From assembly GCA_910577825.1 (NCBI GenBank), contig CAJTOK010000009.1:9722-73721 (forward strand): a stretch of 64,000 nucleotides of DNA. The letters run 5' to 3'. Origin of the DNA: an uncultured Lachnospiraceae bacterium (GTDB lineage Bacteria > Bacillota > Clostridia > Lachnospirales > Lachnospiraceae). The notes below the pieces were generated by a model. The model ran no database searches and had not been told where the DNA came from. It saw nothing but the letters and a program-made list of their open reading frames with translations. A program made the position numbers and the translations under genes. Positions within the stretch are counted from its first letter, which is position 1, and each line of letters starts with the position of its first letter. Shown one piece after another: positions 60,235-64,000 of the stretch.

Positions 60235-60263
60235 ATTATAGTATCTGGCTGCTTCTGTGTCAA
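60235..60263 (-). promoter_or_regulatory. Sigma-A promoter of the DUF624 gene
   Basis: On the minus strand TTGACA (60263-60258), 17 bases, TATAAT (60240-60235): full consensus, about 39 bases before the start. Confidence 0.88.
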
Positions 60264-60315
60264 TACCTCGTATATATAACTGTAAAGCCTTATAAACTGG
60301 GGATGTAAAACACTT

Positions 60316-60344
60316 TTGACATTATAAAATATATTATGTAAAAT
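60316..60344 (+). promoter_or_regulatory. Sigma-A promoter of the XRE-membrane regulator
   Basis: TTGACA (60316-60321), 17 bases, TAAAAT (60339-60344). The spacer and boxes form an imperfect inverted repeat (TTTGACATTATA against TATATTATGTAAA), which could be an autoregulatory operator. Confidence 0.7.
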
Positions 60345-60426
60345 ACTTTTGGTAGAAATTTTACTTTCCTTATGGCATGGTTTATATAGTCTGGCAGGTA
60401 CAAATTTTACTGGAAGGAGGAAGCAG

Positions 60427-61026
60427 ATGGAACCTAAAATGAATATTGGCACACAGATTAAAAAATACAGGAATGGCATGGGACTTTCACAGGAAGAACT
60501 GGCTGGCAAAATTTTTGTAAGCAGGCAGACTGTTTCTAACTGGGAAAATAATAAAAACTATCCTGATATACACAGCCTGTTGTTACTGGGTTCATTATTT
60601 AATGTATCTCTGGACAATCTTATTAAAGGAGATATTGTGATTATGAAAGAAGAAATTAAAATTAAAGAAAGTGAAATTAAAAAATTTAACAGATATGCTG
60701 CAGTTTTTGGTGTTCTTTTAATAGCATCTGTTATACTGGCTGTGCCACTTGCCAGATGGCTTGGATTCTATGCAGTTATCCCCTGGGGGATAATATACCT
60801 GGCTTCATTGTTTTTTGCAATAAAAATTGAAAAAATCAAGAAAACATACGATATACATACATGGAAAGAAATAGTAGCATTTGATGAAGGAAAAAGCCTT
60901 GATGAAATTACCAAAGTACAGGAAAAGGCCAAACGCCCGTACCAGGCATTTTTACTGGTTATTGGAAGCGGCCTTGCAGCCTTTGCGGCCTGTCTTTTAA
61001 TAGATTATCTCACACATATCTTTTAA
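60427..61026 (+). CDS. XRE regulator with C-terminal membrane segments
   Basis: A 199-residue protein with an N-terminal Cro/CI helix-turn-helix (residues 5-62: IGTQIKKYRNGMGLSQEELAGKIFVSRQTVSNWENNKNYPDIHSLLLLGSLFNVSLDNLI). Three transmembrane segments follow (about 88-110, 113-130 and 173-195). This is the Firmicutes type in which the regulator is tethered to the membrane and may respond to envelope stress. The ATG is placed at 60427, preceded by AAGGAGG; a longer frame upstream starts before the likely transcription start. Confidence 0.85.
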   Translation: MEPKMNIGTQIKKYRNGMGLSQEELAGKIFVSRQTVSNWENNKNYPDIHSLLLLGSLFNVSLDNLIKGDIVIMKEEIKIKESEIKKFNRYAAVFGVLLIASVILAVPLARWLGFYAVIPWGIIYLASLFFAIKIEKIKKTYDIHTWKEIVAFDEGKSLDEITKVQEKAKRPYQAFLLVIGSGLAAFAACLLIDYLTHIF

Positions 61027-61115
61027 GCCGCTTAAAACCTGACAAATATCCGCAAGCCGGGAAATGCAGCCATTTTAAATTGTCCCTATAATAGATTCCA
61101 GCAGGAGGGAAAAGC

Positions 61116-62006
61116 ATGGAGTGGATAGCAGCAGTCCAACAGGCAATTACTTATATTGAAGAGCATCTTATGGAAGAAATTAACTATGAAGATGTAGCAA
61201 AACATGTGGGAATTTCAGGCTATGAGTTCCACAGGGCATTTAGTTTTCTTACAGGGATAACAGCTAACGCCTATATCCGTAACCGCAGGTTATCTTTAGC
61301 TGGCAGGGAAATTGTGGAAACCAGTGTTAAAATAACTGATATTGCGGTGAAATATGGTTATGAAACCCCAGAGAGTTTTACCAAGGCATTTACAAGATTC
61401 CACGGAATTGCGCCTAAATTTGCCAGGAAAAAATCTGCAAAACTTGTACTTTTCAATCCGCTTATTATTAAAATAACTGTGGAAGGTGGTAAAAGCATGG
61501 ATTACAGAATTGTAAAAACAAAAGAACAGAAATTTATTGCACTGGCCAGAAGTTTTAAAAATGAAATTATCAATGACGGGGACAACCATGATATTCCTGG
61601 TTTTTGGGAAGAATGCCATAATAATAATCTTATAGAACCAGTCCGCAGCCTGCGCCCGGAAGGAAAGCGGGACTTATACGGATTATGCTCTCCAGCCAAA
61701 GAAGGAGCGGATACATTTGAATATGGAATTGGTGTCTTAATTGATAAAGATACACAAAAGTTTGATTCCGGAGAAATGGAAAAAGCAGGTTACAGCATCT
61801 GGGATGTGAAACCGGGAACATATGTTGTATTTGACTGTATCGGTGAAGATGGCGGCTGCATTGGTGACACCTGGTCTAAATTCTACAAAGAATTTTTGCC
61901 ACAGATGGGATATGTGCCAGAAGCAGAAACAGATTATGAAGTATATCTTGAAAAAGGAAGAAAAGGCCTGTTCTGTGAACTGTGGATTCCAGTAAGAAAG
62001 AAATAA
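61116..62006 (+). CDS. AraC-family regulator with GyrI-like effector domain
   Basis: A 296-residue regulator. The AraC helix-turn-helix pair fills residues 8-108 (AITYIEEHLMEEINYEDVAKHVGISGYEFHRAFSFLTGITANAYIRNRRLSLAGREI...SFTKAFTRFHGIAPKFARK). A GyrI/BmrR-type binding domain follows (about 128-295). This is the Rob/SoxS-like arrangement that senses small hydrophobic compounds. AGGAGGG precedes the ATG. It is convergent with the MATE exporter; a shared terminator separates them. It could control that exporter, but no binding site was identified. Confidence 0.92.
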   Translation: MEWIAAVQQAITYIEEHLMEEINYEDVAKHVGISGYEFHRAFSFLTGITANAYIRNRRLSLAGREIVETSVKITDIAVKYGYETPESFTKAFTRFHGIAPKFARKKSAKLVLFNPLIIKITVEGGKSMDYRIVKTKEQKFIALARSFKNEIINDGDNHDIPGFWEECHNNNLIEPVRSLRPEGKRDLYGLCSPAKEGADTFEYGIGVLIDKDTQKFDSGEMEKAGYSIWDVKPGTYVVFDCIGEDGGCIGDTWSKFYKEFLPQMGYVPEAETDYEVYLEKGRKGLFCELWIPVRKK

Positions 62007-62029
62007 TAAAACCTGATGTTTTACAATTA

Positions 62030-62072
62030 AAACAGCCTTGTCCATCATGTGTATGGATAAGGCTGTTCTTTT
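62030..62072. terminator. Bidirectional Rho-independent terminator
   Basis: AACAGCCTTGTCCAT and ATGGATAAGGCTGTT form a 15-bp stem with one mismatch around CATGTGT, with A and T tracts on the two sides, between convergent genes. Confidence 0.9.
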
Positions 62073-62074
62073 CT

Positions 62075-63406
62075 CTACATATAGTGGTATTTTTTCCTGT
62101 TAATATAAAGAAATGCCTGCGATATTATAAATGCAAATACTTCTGCAGCCACATTTGCACACCATATCCCGTCAAGTCCAAATATTAATGGCAGCACCAG
62201 TACAGAAGCCGTCTGGAATATTAATGTACGTAAAAATGAAATTGCCGCTGAAACCCCTCCGTTATTTAGTGCTGTAAAAAATGAGGATGTAAAAATATTT
62301 ATCCCGGCCAGGATAAATGAAAATGAAAATATACCAAAAGCATGTTTTGTCATATCAAACAGTTCTTTATCATATCCTGTGAAAATCTTTGCAAGCGGGA
62401 ATGCAAGTATCTGTGCCAGGCACATCATTATAATTCCTGCTGCAAGCATAAGCAGCCAGCTTTTTTTAAGAAGGCTTTTTAATTCTTTATGGTTCTTTGC
62501 ACCATAGTTATAGCCTGCTATTGGTGATGTCCCTATTGTATACCCGATAAAGATTGCTATAAAAATAAACTGTATATACATAAGCACACCGTAAGCCGCA
62601 ACGCCGTTTTCCCCTGCAAACCTTAAAAGCTGGAAGTTATAAAGCATACTTACAAATGATGATGATATATTGGACATAAGTTCTGATGAGCCATTTGCAC
62701 ATGCTTTTAACAGTATTTTTATTTCAAACTTTGTCCTTACAAGCTGTAAAAGGCTGTTATTGGGACGTATAAAATAAATTAAAGGCAGAATCCCTCCCAT
62801 ACATTCACTTATTCCTGTTGCAAGTGCTGCGCCTGCAACACCCCATTTTAAAACCCCTATAAATATAGCATCAAGTGCCATATTAGTAACGCCTGCTGTT
62901 ACTGTTGCCAGAAGGCCGAGCCCTGGTTTTTCAGCAGTTGTAAGGAAAGTCTGGAATACATTCTGCAGCATAAAAGCTGTATTAAATGATAATGCTATCC
63001 TTCCATATACAATGCAGTCATCAAGCATTGCTTCCGTTGCCCCGAGAAATACTGCTATCTGCTTTGTAAATATAATCCCTATAACAGACAGCACAATCCC
63101 ACAAAGTATTGTAAGCTTTACCATCATTGTAAAATAACGGTTTGCATTAACTTTATCACCTTCGCCAGCTGTTTTGGCAACAAGGGCACTGCCGCCAGTA
63201 CCAATCATAAACCCAAAACCGCCTATTACCATAATAAATGGCATAACAAGGTTTACCGAAGCAAATGGTACTTTGCCTACAAAGTTTGATACAAACAGCC
63301 CGTCCACTACACCATAAATTGAAGTAAAAACCATCATTATAATTGGGGGTAAACAAAAGCGTAATAATTTCTTTAATGTAAACCTGTCAGATAATTGTAT
63401 AGCCAT
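62075..63406 (-). CDS. MATE-family efflux transporter
   Basis: A 443-residue protein with twelve transmembrane helices in two related halves. The N-terminal SDRFTLKKLLRFCLPPIIMMVFTSIYGVVDGLFVSNFVGKVPFASVNLVMPFIMVIGGFGFMIGTGGSALVAKTAGEGD is typical of MatE proteins, as is GYNYGAKNHKELK in the second half. It exports drugs or metabolites by sodium or proton antiport; the substrate is unknown. Its ATG overlaps the marR stop by one base, so expression is coupled. Confidence 0.93.
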   Translation of the reverse strand: MAIQLSDRFTLKKLLRFCLPPIIMMVFTSIYGVVDGLFVSNFVGKVPFASVNLVMPFIMVIGGFGFMIGTGGSALVAKTAGEGDKVNANRYFTMMVKLTILCGIVLSVIGIIFTKQIAVFLGATEAMLDDCIVYGRIALSFNTAFMLQNVFQTFLTTAEKPGLGLLATVTAGVTNMALDAIFIGVLKWGVAGAALATGISECMGGILPLIYFIRPNNSLLQLVRTKFEIKILLKACANGSSELMSNISSSFVSMLYNFQLLRFAGENGVAAYGVLMYIQFIFIAIFIGYTIGTSPIAGYNYGAKNHKELKSLLKKSWLLMLAAGIIMMCLAQILAFPLAKIFTGYDKELFDMTKHAFGIFSFSFILAGINIFTSSFFTALNNGGVSAAISFLRTLIFQTASVLVLPLIFGLDGIWCANVAAEVFAFIISQAFLYINRKKYHYM

Positions 63407-63852
63407 TATAGCCCTCCTTCTATATTTTCTTTTAAAAGCTTTGTAAACTTACGGAACAGCCTGAGAAAAGCCTCCTGCTCTTCTATTGTTAAACCTGAAA
63501 GGGCTTTTTGCTCACCTGCAATAACTTTATCTATTGTTTCCTCTGCAAACTTCTTTCCTTTTTTAGTAAGGTTTATCTGTTTGCTGCGTCCGCCAGCTAT
63601 TGCTTCAAGCTTTATATACCCTTCACTTTCAAGCTTTTTAAGTGCGGAATTAACAGTCTGTTTAGGCTGGCAAAATACATCACATATAGTGCTTTGCGTA
63701 ACTACCCCTTTTTTCTCACGCATTATATAAAATATTAAAAAAGCACAATCAGAAATCCCGATTTTTTTTGCAGCTTTATGGTATATTTCATCGTTCTCTT
63801 TTAGGATACTGTTATATTCCGAAAGCTTTTTATTTATATTTTCTTCTTCCAT
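63406..63852 (-). CDS. MarR-family transcriptional regulator
   Basis: A 148-residue winged-helix protein. The DNA-binding part is DCAFLIFYIMREKKGVVTQSTICDVFCQPKQTVNSALKKLESEGYIKLEAIAGGRSKQINLTKKGKKFAEETIDKV (about residues 34-108), with flanking dimerisation helices. It probably represses its own operon with the MATE exporter and is released by a ligand. AAGAAGG precedes the ATG. A consensus promoter and a palindrome lie just upstream. Confidence 0.93.
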   Translation of the reverse strand: MEEENINKKLSEYNSILKENDEIYHKAAKKIGISDCAFLIFYIMREKKGVVTQSTICDVFCQPKQTVNSALKKLESEGYIKLEAIAGGRSKQINLTKKGKKFAEETIDKVIAGEQKALSGLTIEEQEAFLRLFRKFTKLLKENIEGGL

Positions 63853-63875
63853 ATAGCACCACCTTCTTTCGTTTA

Positions 63876-63926
63876 TCCGAAATCGGACTTATGTGGCAGT
63901 ATATTACATATTTCATAATTTGTCAA
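63876..63926 (-). promoter_or_regulatory. marR-MATE promoter with candidate MarR operator
   Basis: On the minus strand TTGACA (63926-63921), 17 bases, TATACT (63903-63898). Just downstream, over the expected start of transcription, is an inverted repeat TCCGA-TT-TCGGA (63887-63876). A MarR dimer bound there would block initiation. Confidence 0.8.
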
Positions 63927-63955
63927 TGGTTTTATAACACCTGAACACGTCCGTT

Positions 63956-64000
63956 TCATAAATTTTTAAGCACTTCTAAAAGCCTGTTGTCATTTAACAG
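63956..64000 (-). CDS. 3' end of a gene truncated by the window edge
   Basis: Read on the minus strand from 64000, one frame gives LLNDNRLLEVLKNL then TGA at 63958-63956. The amphipathic leucine-rich ending is compatible with a real protein C-terminus and would precede the marR promoter. Only 14 codons are visible, so the product cannot be named. Confidence 0.4.
   Translation of the reverse strand: MLNDNRLLEVLKNL

Overview
The window looks like a chromosomal segment of a low-GC Gram-positive bacterium of class Clostridia, most likely a Lachnospiraceae-type anaerobe. The reasons are a division and cell-wall (dcw) cluster with two class B PBPs in tandem, a separate rpsA downstream of ispH, a dnaG-rpoD-trmK array, a TGS-domain nucleoside kinase, many LytTR, GHKL and XRE regulators, and near-consensus sigma-A promoters with strong AGGAGG-type ribosome binding sites. 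The genus assignment is inference. No rRNA, tRNA, CRISPR array, prophage or insertion sequence was seen.

Layout. 1-8.1 kb (minus strand): dcw cluster reading rsmH, ftsL-like, ftsI-like PBP, spoVD-like PBP, mraY, murD, and the first bases of a following gene (ftsW expected). In the mraZ position there is only a frameshifted, truncated mraZ remnant. 8.1-8.4 kb: a structured intergenic element with two nested inverted repeats. 8.4-21.3 kb: accessory genes, namely a Uma2 nuclease-like protein, an ANT(6)-like nucleotidyltransferase, an ABC-F ATPase, a YkuD transpeptidase, a membrane spermidine-synthase-like protein, a phospholipase-C-like protein, an ECF sigma factor with its membrane partner, and an SGNH-like/MBOAT acylation pair beside an XRE regulator. 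21.3-36.8 kb (minus strand): a housekeeping array of dnaG, rpoD, trmK, nucleoside kinase, folD, rimO, pgsA, cinA-type amidase, HI0933 flavoprotein, cmk, ispH, rpsA and cheR. This array is interrupted between cinA and the flavoprotein by a two-gene restriction-modification system: an EcoRI-family endonuclease with a beta-class methyltransferase of the M.RsrI type.

36.8-43.5 kb: blaI-blaR1 with a palindromic operator; a FlxA-like coiled-coil gene preceded by a LytTR-type direct repeat; and a five-gene minus-strand operon (unknown 130-aa protein, secreted CHAP-like peptidase, 50-aa DUF6440-like protein, LytTR response regulator, GHKL kinase). The CHAP gene carries a U UUU UUA slippery heptamer exactly where a -1 shift would open a further 102 codons. 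43.5-50.8 kb: lipoprotein, putP, citrate synthase, shikimate kinase, VanW-family protein and a PD-(D/E)XK-like protein with a heptad-repeat tail. 50.9-57.2 kb: a nitrogen operon, glnA - ANTAR regulator - carA - carB, behind a consensus promoter. 57.3-64 kb: a CpaE/ParA-like protein, GNAT, hemerythrin, DUF624, XRE and AraC/GyrI regulators, and a marR-MATE pair with a promoter/operator.

The most interesting items are the EcoRI/RsrI-type system, the possible programmed frameshift in the CHAP-like peptidase, the linked LytTR direct repeat, the decayed mraZ, and the unexplained hairpin element at 8.15-8.32 kb.
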